Positions 54,088 through 60,802 of a stretch of DNA of 64,000 nt are shown in pieces. Source of the DNA: Acidobacteriota bacterium (GTDB lineage: Bacteria; Acidobacteriota; Terriglobia; Terriglobales; Acidobacteriaceae); the NCBI GenBank assembly GCA_019351975.1, contig JABBOG010000002.1, forward strand, positions 88,311-152,310, in the 5' to 3' direction. Within the stretch, counting starts at the first letter, position 1, and every line of letters starts with the position of its first letter. The translations under genes and the position numbers were made by a program. Below the pieces are notes generated by a model. That model had not been told where the DNA came from, did no database searches, and saw only the letters and a list, made by a program, of their open reading frames with translations.

Positions 54088-54978
54088 CTACGGCATCTTC
54101 TGCACCACCGCCCCCGGCGGTATCTTCAGCTCGAACTGGTCCGCCTCAAACGTCTCGTTCAGCGTCAGCTTCGTTACATCGATCTTCAGCGAATACTCAT
54201 CCAACGGCCTGCGTATCGTAATCACCTGCGGAAACTTCACGTCGCCATAATCCTGGTACGCCTCGTACGTCGCCTCCGTCGCAACCTTCCCGCTTTCGTC
54301 ATAGATATCCTGCTCATACGGCAGCATCGTCACGCGGTCGATCTTCACCACTCGCTCCACCTGCAGAATATTTCCGGCCTTCGACTTCAGCACATTCAAG
54401 TCATAGTCCGGTTCAATCATCTCCGTCTTGTGGTGCGCATCCTCATGTAGCACGCGCGTCGACTCCGTCATCGTCACAAACTCGTCCGCCTTCACTCCCG
54501 GCACCAGCAGCGAGTCCAGAAATATCGCTGGCCTCAGATTCTCCAGCCCGTTCTTCGACGGCGTCGTCACCGTATCCGACCCCTGCCGCCACACATTCCC
54601 ACGCGACGACGCCATCTTCAACGTGAACGTCTGCCCGTCGCTCACCATGTCCAGCGCGCTCGACCCAATCAGCGGCAACTGCAGAATCACACGCAAAAAC
54701 GCCGGCTTCTGCACAAAAATATACCCCTTGAACGAGGTATATTCCTTCACCTTGCCTTCCTTCGCGCCCCCCGTCGTCGCCGTCACCAGCACCTGCGCGT
54801 TCAGCGTCTTGATCGCCGAATCCCGCTCCGACACCGCCTTCACCACCTGCTCCACGCTCTCCGTCTGGTACTTCTCCGGAGCCTGCGTCTTCAGCACCTG
54901 TCGCGTCGTCGAAAGACAGCCGGTCAACCCAGCGGTCATCGCCATCAACAGCACCGAAACTGCACCAAAACGCTTCAT
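54088..54978 (-). CDS. Outer-membrane lipoprotein, DUF4292/LolB-like
   Basis: 296 residues. A signal peptide ends in a lipobox (LMAMTAGLTGC), so it is a lipoprotein. The mature chain folds like LolA/LolB half-barrels: VSERDSAIKTLNAQVLVTAT, YTSFKGYIFVQKPAFLRVIL, VSDGQTFTLKMASSRGN, then IFLDSLLVPG and beta strands to the C-terminus. DUF4292-type proteins probably handle lipid or lipoprotein at the outer membrane. It lies inside the phage-derived span but looks like a normal chromosomal gene, opposite in orientation to the nearby oxidoreductase. Confidence 0.75.
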   Translation of the reverse strand: MKRFGAVSVLLMAMTAGLTGCLSTTRQVLKTQAPEKYQTESVEQVVKAVSERDSAIKTLNAQVLVTATTGGAKEGKVKEYTSFKGYIFVQKPAFLRVILQLPLIGSSALDMVSDGQTFTLKMASSRGNVWRQGSDTVTTPSKNGLENLRPAIFLDSLLVPGVKADEFVTMTESTRVLHEDAHHKTEMIEPDYDLNVLKSKAGNILQVERVVKIDRVTMLPYEQDIYDESGKVATEATYEAYQDYGDVKFPQVITIRRPLDEYSLKIDVTKLTLNETFEADQFELKIPPGAVVQKMP

Positions 54979-55208
54979 CGCAAGTACGTAACCTCTGATC
55001 AGGGTGCCGCGATCCAGCCTACGGATGCAACGGTTCCATCAACCCTCCAAACAGAGTGTGGCCCAGCCACCAAGGGTATGCTCCATACAAAATCAAACTG
55101 CTTAAGTATATCGACTCACATCAGCCGCTTCACGACTCACTATCTTCCGTGTACCTCTCCAAACAGCCCTCCCACCCTCAGATGCCTTCTCTCTTCTCCG
55201 CAGCTTTC

Positions 55209-55652
55209 TTACGCCACCTTCGCCGCCGCCGCGCTCCCCGACAGCGAACTCAGCAGCGCAGCCAGCTCCGTCCCCACAATCTCCGTGTACGCCGTCACCT
55301 TCTCCACCGACGTAGGATTGCTCACCTGCAACGCGCTCAGCAGCACCGGCAAGTCTGCCTGAATCTCCGTCAGCACACCCTCAATCCCCGTCGTACTTCC
55401 CGCCGTCTTCACCATCGCCGCCGCCGTCGCCAGCTTTGTCTTTATATCCGACAGCACCGCCCCAGCCTCCGTCCCCAGCGCCGGTCCTCCCGCAATGTCC
55501 ACAATCGTCACCACAATCGGCCCCAGGTACGTCAACACACCCTCGGCAATCGCCAGCCACGACGGCGCCTCTTTGAACATCTTCTTGAACTCCGCTTCAA
55601 CCTTCGACGCAAACGATCGGAAGTCCCCAATAATACTGCCGAAAACACTCAT
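55209..55652 (-). CDS. Hypothetical helical protein of the phage-derived element
   Basis: 147 residues from ATG 55652 (the frame is open a little upstream). It begins MSVFGSIIGDFRSFASKVEA and is helical throughout, with a hydrophobic middle (LAIAEGVLTYLGPIVVTIVD) and an Ala/Ser-rich end. No signal peptide. No family is recognised. It follows the 133-codon gene on the same strand, 150 bases downstream, and is probably part of the element. A pore-like or small virion protein is possible from its hydrophobic stretch. Confidence 0.55.
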   Translation of the reverse strand: MSVFGSIIGDFRSFASKVEAEFKKMFKEAPSWLAIAEGVLTYLGPIVVTIVDIAGGPALGTEAGAVLSDIKTKLATAAAMVKTAGSTTGIEGVLTEIQADLPVLLSALQVSNPTSVEKVTAYTEIVGTELAALLSSLSGSAAAAKVA

Positions 55653-55719
55653 CCCTATCTCCCGCGGTCTCCCGCCCAATCTGTTTCACCCAGCCGCCAC
55701 CTCAACCGCGACCGCGTGC

Positions 55720-55745
55720 CCCACATCTCGCCTCTGAAATGTGGG
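55720..55745 (+). repeat. Palindromic repeat family A, copy 2
   Basis: CCCACATCTC and GAAATGTGGG around GCCTCT, with one mismatch relative to copy 1, and the same GCGTGCC lead-in. Lies between two phage-type genes on the minus strand. Confidence 0.65.
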
Positions 55746-55806
55746 ATCCACGAGCCCGTACGCCCCACCGCCATCTGAGAATCACCCCGCAAGCCCGTCT
55801 TCCGCT

Positions 55807-56178
55807 CTACTCCCCGCCGACCACCCGCTGCGCCCCGAACTTCCGCTCCCGCTCCGCCTGCTCCCGCTCCAGCTTCTCCCAATCCAGCTTCTGCATCAGC
55901 TTCTCCACCGACGATCCCTTCTTCTGCGCCCTCGGCTTCCGCGGCGACTTCAACAGCTCCGTCGCCAGCTTCACATGCGCGCAGCTGCCCGTCTTCGCCT
56001 CTTCGATAAATCCCTTCATGATCTCGTCAAAGCTCTCCGCCAACGCCCTCCGCATATCGTGCCTGCACTGCGATGGCCGCCGATACTTCGCCCTCTTGCG
56101 GCCCACCGATGCTCCAACAACGCCCGTTTCAACCACAGCGTCACCCCGTTCCGTCTTCTGCGCCTCAAACTGCCCCAT
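55807..56178 (-). CDS. Small basic protein, possible terminase small subunit
   Basis: 123 residues from ATG 56178; ATG 56208 is an alternative. It has a basic middle (GRKRAKYRRPSQCRHDMRRA) then a helical segment (LAESFDEIMKGFIEEAKTG, HVKLATELL) and a highly charged C-terminal coil (KLEREQAERERKFG). This helical, DNA-binding-like composition and its place between the regulators and the late genes suggest a terminase small subunit, but the large subunit is 10 kb away. No family motif confirms it. Confidence 0.5.
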   Translation of the reverse strand: MGQFEAQKTERGDAVVETGVVGASVGRKRAKYRRPSQCRHDMRRALAESFDEIMKGFIEEAKTGSCAHVKLATELLKSPRKPRAQKKGSSVEKLMQKLDWEKLEREQAERERKFGAQRVVGGE

Positions 56179-56213
56179 GGCCCTCGCCCCTCGTCGCTTG
56201 CATCCCAAAACAA

Positions 56214-56243
56214 AAGCGGGAAACCCTTGTGGGTCTCCCGCTT
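56214..56243 (-). terminator. Intrinsic terminator after the regulator operon
   Basis: On the minus strand AAGCGGGA pairs with TCCCGCTT, and inside it GACCC/ACCC-type bases pair with GGGT, closing a 30-base hairpin. It is followed by TTTGTTTTGGG. It separates the sigma-like gene (stop at 56314) from the next phage-type gene (start 56178). Confidence 0.75.
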
Positions 56244-56313
56244 GATCTCTACTTATTCAGAATAGCAGCCTGACTACACCATATATGCCAAACATTTTGA
56301 AGTTTTATCTCCA

Positions 56314-56949
56314 TTAGAATGAAGCACTTCTACCTACTTCCTCGCCTCTGCCCCCTTGACAGCTTTCCAGCGGCTCCAGCATCCCAGCCTCCAGAAACAT
56401 CTCCGTCAGCCGATCCAGCGCATATCCATACTGCCGAATGCAGTTCCGCAGGCTCAGCCCCAGCATCCCAGCAGCCTCGCCCTGCGTATACTGCTGCAGC
56501 GCAATCCGCTTGATCAGCTGCTGGTCCATCACCTGCATCCGTCCCAGCCGCTTCTCCACGTCGAAACAGAAGATCACGGCATCCTCGAACCCATGCACCC
56601 GGTAGCTGGTCACGTTGCCACGAAACAGCTCTCGCCCCAGCAGCGACGGCACCCTCCCCGTCGTCATCGACAGCCGCAGATACCGCTTCAGCATCGCCTC
56701 CGTGTACTTCCGGTAGAACGCCACCTCAACCTTCGGTTGCCCTTTTGACTCCACCTTCGCTGCCGCAACCGCCGACCTCTCCGCCACTGCCCAAACCCGC
56801 GGCAGCATCAGCGTGTTCGGTAGCACGCGCACCACCTGCCCCGTGCTTCCCTCGCGCACCACGTCCGCCTGGCCCGCTCGAGACACCGGCCGCTTCACCA
56901 GCATCAATCCATGTCTGCTCTTTCCTGCCTGCTTCATCTGCTGGTTCAT
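56314..56949 (-). CDS. Sigma-region-4-like regulatory protein
   Basis: 211 residues from ATG 56949 (GGAGGTGCACG upstream), whose ATGA overlaps the stop of the zinc-ribbon gene. The N-terminus is basic (MNQQMKQAGKSRHGLMLVKR). The C-terminal half, VMDQQLIKRIALQQYTQGEA then AGMLGLSLRNCIRQYGYALD, is a helix-turn-helix of the sigma-70 region 4 type that reads a -35 element. There is no region 2, so it is not a whole sigma factor. With the zinc-ribbon protein it forms a two-gene operon at the head of the phage-derived genes and is the best candidate for their activator. Confidence 0.65.
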   Translation of the reverse strand: MNQQMKQAGKSRHGLMLVKRPVSRAGQADVVREGSTGQVVRVLPNTLMLPRVWAVAERSAVAAAKVESKGQPKVEVAFYRKYTEAMLKRYLRLSMTTGRVPSLLGRELFRGNVTSYRVHGFEDAVIFCFDVEKRLGRMQVMDQQLIKRIALQQYTQGEAAGMLGLSLRNCIRQYGYALDRLTEMFLEAGMLEPLESCQGGRGEEVGRSASF

Positions 56950-57140
56950 CGTGCACCTCCCGTGCAAGCCACTGTTCTCACTGCCGTACGCCTCTGTGCC
57001 TTTCTGCTCGACGCACGCGGTGCCGGAAAATCCGACAACCATAACGCGCATCCACGGCAGTAAACCCCATGTCCAGCAGCGCGCGTCCATAGCGCACCAC
57101 ATGCCTCACATACCTTCAATTCAACGCGGAAGTACTTCAT
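56946..57140 (-). CDS. Small zinc-ribbon protein
   Basis: 64 residues from ATG 57140; a GTG at 57161 is an alternative. It has VCEACGALWTR and YCRGCALWL, two CxxC pairs separated by 13 residues, giving a zinc ribbon, and a basic C-terminal tail (RKAQRRTAVR). Its ATGA overlap with the sigma-like gene means translation is coupled. A long leader and a strong promoter precede it. Role unknown; DNA or RNA polymerase binding is plausible. Confidence 0.6.
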   Translation of the reverse strand: MKYFRVELKVCEACGALWTRAAGHGVYCRGCALWLSDFPAPRASSRKAQRRTAVRTVACTGGAR

Positions 57141-57664
57141 CTTCGTTTCTTCTCCAGGCACAGCTCTCCCCGGCGAGCCTCGGTCATTTTTCAGCGGTCG
57201 GAAGGGCTCGCTCGGTTGCTATTAGGTCTGCTCGCTCGCGGTTTGCGTTCTGTGTCGAAATCCCGCCTGCGCCGATCCCTGTTTGTCGTCTGTAGCGAAG
57301 CCAGGCCCTGAGAAAGCCCGCCTCGCCAATCCATTCCCCCTCAGGATTCACCCTGCCCGAAACTCTCCTGCTCTGAGCTCCGACAGCGTTCCTCTTGTGT
57401 GAAGTGTTGCGTTTATAACCCGAGGCCTAATCACTGTCAACATCTATTTTCTGCGGCCGCTAAACCGTTGTAACTGCAATCGCTACAATAATTTAGGTGT
57501 ATATTGCCAAAATTATATCCTCAGGCTTTCGCTAAATCTTCGCCTAGCAATAGGTTGCCCGCTTTGGCCACTTTATTTTGCCCCGTCAACCCCAAGATGT
57601 AGCGTTTCTCCTGCCTCCACCCCAACCGGCGAGGTCTCGCCCTCACCCCCCGCCCCTTTCCTCC
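57141..57664. other. Regulatory gap with long leader and AT-rich stretch
   Basis: About 520 bases between mltG (stop 57665) and the zinc-ribbon start. The part from 57420 to 57560 is AT-rich compared with the rest of the window and contains the promoter at 57412-57440. The leader of about 265 bases from there to the zinc-ribbon ATG is long enough for RNA-based control, but no known riboswitch was recognised. GCAAT and ATTGC arms at about 57477-57511 could be an operator. Confidence 0.5.
57412..57440 (-). promoter_or_regulatory. Near-consensus sigma70 promoter for the phage regulator operon
   Basis: On the minus strand TTGACA (57440-57435) is followed after exactly 17 bases by TATAAA (57417-57412). 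This is the best promoter match in the window. Transcription would start near 57405 and run into the zinc-ribbon and sigma-like genes. Confidence 0.75.
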
Positions 57665-58663
57665 CTACCGCCCCGCCCGGTACGCCGCCACGTTCGCCTG
57701 GTGCTCCTCCAGCGTCTTCGCAAATCGCGTCGTTCCGCCCTTCGCGTCCGCCACAAAGTACAAATAGTCCGTTTTGGCCGGATGCATCGCCGCCTCCAGC
57801 GCCGCCACCCCCGGATTGCAGATCGGCCCCGGCGGCAGCCCCACATGCGTATACGTGTTGTACTCCGAGTCCGACTTCAGCTCACTCTGATGGATCACCC
57901 CAGTCCACGTACCCCGCAGCAGCGACGCATAGATCACCGCCGGGTCCGTCTGCAGCGGCATCCCCGCCGCCAGCCGGTTCTCAAACACGCTCGCCACCTC
58001 CGGCCGCTCCGAGTCCACATGCACCTCCTTCTCCACCAGCGACGCCATCGTCACCGTCCGCATCACCGCTCCCTTCTGCATCCCCAGCCGCTGCGACTCC
58101 TTCCCAAACCTCCGAACCATCGCCGTCACCATCTGCAACGCCGTCGCATGACGACTGAACGCATACGTGTCCGGAAACAGAAATCCCTCCAGCGACCGCG
58201 CCTTCCTCCCCTCCGGTACCCACCCCGCAATCAACTCCGTATGCTTCTCCTCCGCACGCAGAAAATCCTCCTTCGAGTCCAGCCCCGCAGCCTCCACCGC
58301 CGCCGCTATGTCAAAGATGTTGAACCCCTCCGGCACCACCACCGCCACCGTGTACACATCCCCCCTGCGCAGCCTGTCATACACCTCCGCCATCTTCACC
58401 GGATGGTCGAACCTGTACTCCCCCGCCTTCAGCGTTCCCGCACCATGCCCCGACACCCCCCGCCACACCATGTACATCTCGAACACCAGCGCACTCCGCA
58501 GCACCCCTGCCCGCTGCATCTGCCGCGCAATCCCCGTCGCCGCCGTCCCCGGCGCCACATCCACAAACGTCTCCCGCTCCGGCCCATACGGCACCACCAC
58601 AAACCACCCCACCACCAATGCCGCCAGAACCACCAGAATCATCAACGCCCGAACCACCCGCAT
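57665..58663 (-). CDS. mltG: Endolytic murein transglycosylase MltG
   Basis: 332 residues from ATG 58663 (MRVVRALMILVVLAALVVGW), with one N-terminal membrane anchor and the catalytic domain in the periplasm. It cuts nascent glycan chains and ends their polymerisation. YceG/MltG features: a LysM-like segment (DRLRRGDVYTVAVVVPEGF), LEGFLFPDTYAF, the catalytic Glu in TMASLVEKEVH, FENRLAAGMPLQTDPAVIYA, and YNTYTHVGLPPGPICNPG. Length normal. In many bacteria mltG and ruvX are neighbours; here they diverge, with a repeat between them. Confidence 0.95.
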   Translation of the reverse strand: MRVVRALMILVVLAALVVGWFVVVPYGPERETFVDVAPGTAATGIARQMQRAGVLRSALVFEMYMVWRGVSGHGAGTLKAGEYRFDHPVKMAEVYDRLRRGDVYTVAVVVPEGFNIFDIAAAVEAAGLDSKEDFLRAEEKHTELIAGWVPEGRKARSLEGFLFPDTYAFSRHATALQMVTAMVRRFGKESQRLGMQKGAVMRTVTMASLVEKEVHVDSERPEVASVFENRLAAGMPLQTDPAVIYASLLRGTWTGVIHQSELKSDSEYNTYTHVGLPPGPICNPGVAALEAAMHPAKTDYLYFVADAKGGTTRFAKTLEEHQANVAAYRAGR

Positions 58664-58750
58664 CCGCCTCACCTCACCTTCGCATTCTATGTCCATCCAA
58701 CGCAGCTACCCTGCCATCCCAACCACGCCCGTGTCCTCCCAGGCGCTACC

Positions 58751-58810
58751 CTGTCATCCTGAGCGAAGCGATTGCGCCTTGTGCAATCGCGCAGCCGAAG
58801 GACCCCGAAG
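58751..58810 (+). repeat. TGTCATCCTGAGCGAAG repeat, intergenic copy
   Basis: CTGTCATCCTGAGCGAAGCG, then an ATTGCGCCTTGTGCAAT palindrome and GCGCAGCCGAAGGACCCCGA. It lies between the divergent mltG and ruvX genes. The outer parts match the copy inside the Gfo/Idh gene, while the central palindrome differs. Confidence 0.75.
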
Positions 58811-58917
58811 AACCTCACCCCGCCCCAGCTCTCCGTCCCCCTCCTCCCACGAACCCGAGGAGCATGAGCCGGAGGACAACACAACCCAACTCCTTCACCG
58901 CGCCGTACACTAATCTC

Positions 58918-59418
58918 GTGCCTCACCCCCGCACTCTCGCGTTAGATGTCGGAGACCGCCGCATCGGCATCGCCATCACCGACCCCCTCGGTCTCACCGC
59001 GCAGCCTCTCTTCACCCTCCACCGCTCCAGCCCCAAACCCAATCTCCGCTCCGACCTCAAAGCCATCGCCCGCTTCATCCGCCAGCACAAAGTCGAAGCC
59101 GTCCTCATCGGCAACCCCCTGCACGCCGACGGCTCCCCCAGCCCCCAATCCGCCAAAGCCATGGCCTTCGCCGAGGCCCTTCAGGAAGCCACCCGCCAGT
59201 CCCACCCCAACCTGGCCTTCCACCTCCTCGACGAGCGCCTCACCACCCACGACGCCCACGCCCTCCTCAGCCACTCCGGCTTCAACCCCCGCGCATCCGG
59301 CCACTCCACCCGCCTTGACCGCTCCGCCATCATCGACCAGGTCGCCGCCACCCTCCTCCTCCAAAGCTTCCTCTCCACCCGCACCCCCACCCTACTCCCC
59401 GACCCCGACGCGCCCTAA
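58918..59418 (+). CDS. ruvX: Putative Holliday junction resolvase RuvX/YqgF
   Basis: 166 residues from GTG 58918, which puts the first conserved strand at residue 7; ATG 58864 is possible but adds unconserved sequence near the repeat. The RNase H-like core shows LALDVGDRRIGIAI with the first acidic residue, VLIGNPLHADGSPSPQS, LLDERLTT with the second, and DRSAIIDQVAATLLLQSF with the last. YqgF is also needed for 16S rRNA maturation in some bacteria. The gene precedes greA by 85 bases. Confidence 0.9.
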   Translation: MPHPRTLALDVGDRRIGIAITDPLGLTAQPLFTLHRSSPKPNLRSDLKAIARFIRQHKVEAVLIGNPLHADGSPSPQSAKAMAFAEALQEATRQSHPNLAFHLLDERLTTHDAHALLSHSGFNPRASGHSTRLDRSAIIDQVAATLLLQSFLSTRTPTLLPDPDAP

Positions 59419-59441
59419 CCCCCGCCTCATCTATCTTTTCG

Positions 59442-59447
59442 TATAAT
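59442..59447 (+). promoter_or_regulatory. Candidate -10 element before greA
   Basis: TATAAT lies 56 bases before the greA start, within CTTTTCGTATAATCGAC. No good -35 is visible at 17 bases. It is consistent with an independent greA promoter. Confidence 0.4.
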
Positions 59448-59503
59448 CGACTTTTCACTCTCTCGCCGCGCCTTCAGCGCCGGCCAGCAAAGCAGACCAC
59501 CTC

Positions 59504-59983
59504 ATGGAAGACATCAAAAAGGCCCTCGAAGATCAGATCAAAGCTCTCGAATACGAGCTCACCACCGAACTCCCCGCGGAGATCAAAAAAGCCGTCGCCC
59601 TCGGCGACCTCTCCGAAAACGCCGAATACCACATGGCCAAGCAGCGCCAGGTCTTCGTCAACGCGCGCCTCGGCCAGCTCAAAAAGCGCATGGGCGAGCT
59701 CGCCATGGTCAACCTCGACAACATCCCCCGCAACAAAGTCGGCTTCGGCTCCACCGTCGTCGTCTTCGACTCCACCAAGGACGAGGAGTTCACCTACAAA
59801 CTCGTCACCAGCGAAGAGTCCGACGTCACCAAAGGCCTCATCTCCACCACCTCCCCCATCGGCCGCGCCCTCCTCGGCAAAGAGATCGGCGACACCGCCA
59901 CCGTCATCACCCCCAACGGCAAGCGCGAACTCGAAATCCTCAAACTCTCCACCATCCACGACACCATCAAACCCACTGCCTAG
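59504..59983 (+). CDS. greA: Transcription elongation factor GreA
   Basis: 159 residues. GreA inserts its N-terminal coiled coil into the RNA polymerase channel and stimulates transcript cleavage to rescue arrested complexes. The coiled coil covers 1-75 and carries GDLSENAEYHMAKQRQ, with the tip acidic pair. The C-terminal FKBP-like domain has VGFGSTVVVFDSTKDEE, ISTTSPIGRALLGKEIGD and ELEILKLS. Length is normal. The Shine-Dalgarno is weak (CAGACCACCTC). Confidence 0.96.
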   Translation: MEDIKKALEDQIKALEYELTTELPAEIKKAVALGDLSENAEYHMAKQRQVFVNARLGQLKKRMGELAMVNLDNIPRNKVGFGSTVVVFDSTKDEEFTYKLVTSEESDVTKGLISTTSPIGRALLGKEIGDTATVITPNGKRELEILKLSTIHDTIKPTA

Positions 59984-60012
59984 CGCAAGACCACCAAACC
60001 GGGTGCGGGTGC

Positions 60013-60038
60013 CCCACATCTCGCTTCTGAGATGTGGG
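60013..60038 (+). repeat. Palindromic repeat family A, copy 3
   Basis: CCCACATCTC and GAGATGTGGG around GCTTCT, with the GGGTGCGGGTGC lead-in, identical in the stem to copy 1 at 53684-53709. It fills part of the 180-base gap after greA; nothing else is seen there. Confidence 0.75.
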
Positions 60039-60166
60039 CTTTCAAACCCCTCGCTTCAAGCCAGCCCTCAAACCTCGTCTCTTCGCCTGAGCCACAAGGC
60101 CGCCCTACCTCTGGCAGAACAACCTCCCCACATCCCCTGAATCCACGATAAACTGGTCTTCACGCC

Positions 60167-60802
60167 ATGACCTGGACAAGAGCATTCGGCAATGGCAGCG
60201 GTTGGCTGCTGCAAAAGATCGTCAACGGTCTCGCCCTCTCGCGCATCTCTCCCAACACCCTCACCTTCATCGGCCTCATCATCAACGTCGTCGCGGCCTT
60301 CTTCTTTGGCTACGCCCGCGCCGATAACTACGTCCGCATGTTTCTCTACGCCGGCCTCATCATCATCGGTGCCGGCCTCTTTGACATGGTCGACGGCCGC
60401 GTCGCCCGCCAGACCAACCAGGTCTCCGTCTTCGGCGCATTTTTTGACTCGGTCTTAGACCGCTACTCCGACGTCGCCCTCTTCTTCGGCCTGCTCGTCT
60501 TCTACGCCCGCGGCAACCGCCTCCTCTACGTCTTCCTCGCCGCCTTCGTCATGACCGCCTCGCTCATGGTCAGTTACACCCGCGCCCGCGCCGAAGCCCT
60601 CATCGGCTCCTGCAAAGTCGGCTTCATGGAGCGCCCCGAGCGCATCGTCCTCATCATCCTCGGCGCTCTCTTCGAGCGCTGGGACGCCATGGCACCGGCT
60701 CTCTGGATCCTCGCCGTCATGGCCACCATCACCGTCGTCCACCGCATCCGCTATACCTATCTCGAAACCGAACGCCGCAAGCTGAACCTCTCGCATCCAT
60801 GA
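60167..60802 (+). CDS. CDP-alcohol phosphatidyltransferase family protein
   Basis: 211-residue membrane protein with about five helices. The family signature D-G-x2-A-R-x8-G-x3-D-x3-D is complete: DGRVARQ, then GAFFDSVLD (residues about 79-101), with the metal-binding aspartates intact. It transfers a CDP-activated alcohol to a phospholipid or inositol-type acceptor in membrane lipid synthesis. Motifs do not fix the substrate. The last four bases overlap the next gene's ATGA, so the pair is translationally coupled. Confidence 0.9.
   Translation: MTWTRAFGNGSGWLLQKIVNGLALSRISPNTLTFIGLIINVVAAFFFGYARADNYVRMFLYAGLIIIGAGLFDMVDGRVARQTNQVSVFGAFFDSVLDRYSDVALFFGLLVFYARGNRLLYVFLAAFVMTASLMVSYTRARAEALIGSCKVGFMERPERIVLIILGALFERWDAMAPALWILAVMATITVVHRIRYTYLETERRKLNLSHP

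Larger units (their letters stand above)
33304..57140 (-). mobile_element. Phage-derived element, possibly domesticated or gene-transfer-agent-like
   Basis: Nearly all genes in this span are on the minus strand and encode tailed-phage functions: terminase, portal, prohead protease, scaffold, major capsid, three connector-type proteins, tail proteins and giant fibre-like proteins, plus upstream regulators. No integrase, excisionase, repressor, replication or recombination gene, tape measure or obvious att repeat is visible. Two host-type units interrupt it: the Gfo/Idh operon (52277-53658, plus) and a DUF4292-like lipoprotein (54088-54978). The 18.8-kb contiguous core is 33304-52119. These absences suggest an element kept by the host rather than an active prophage. 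Confidence 0.7.
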
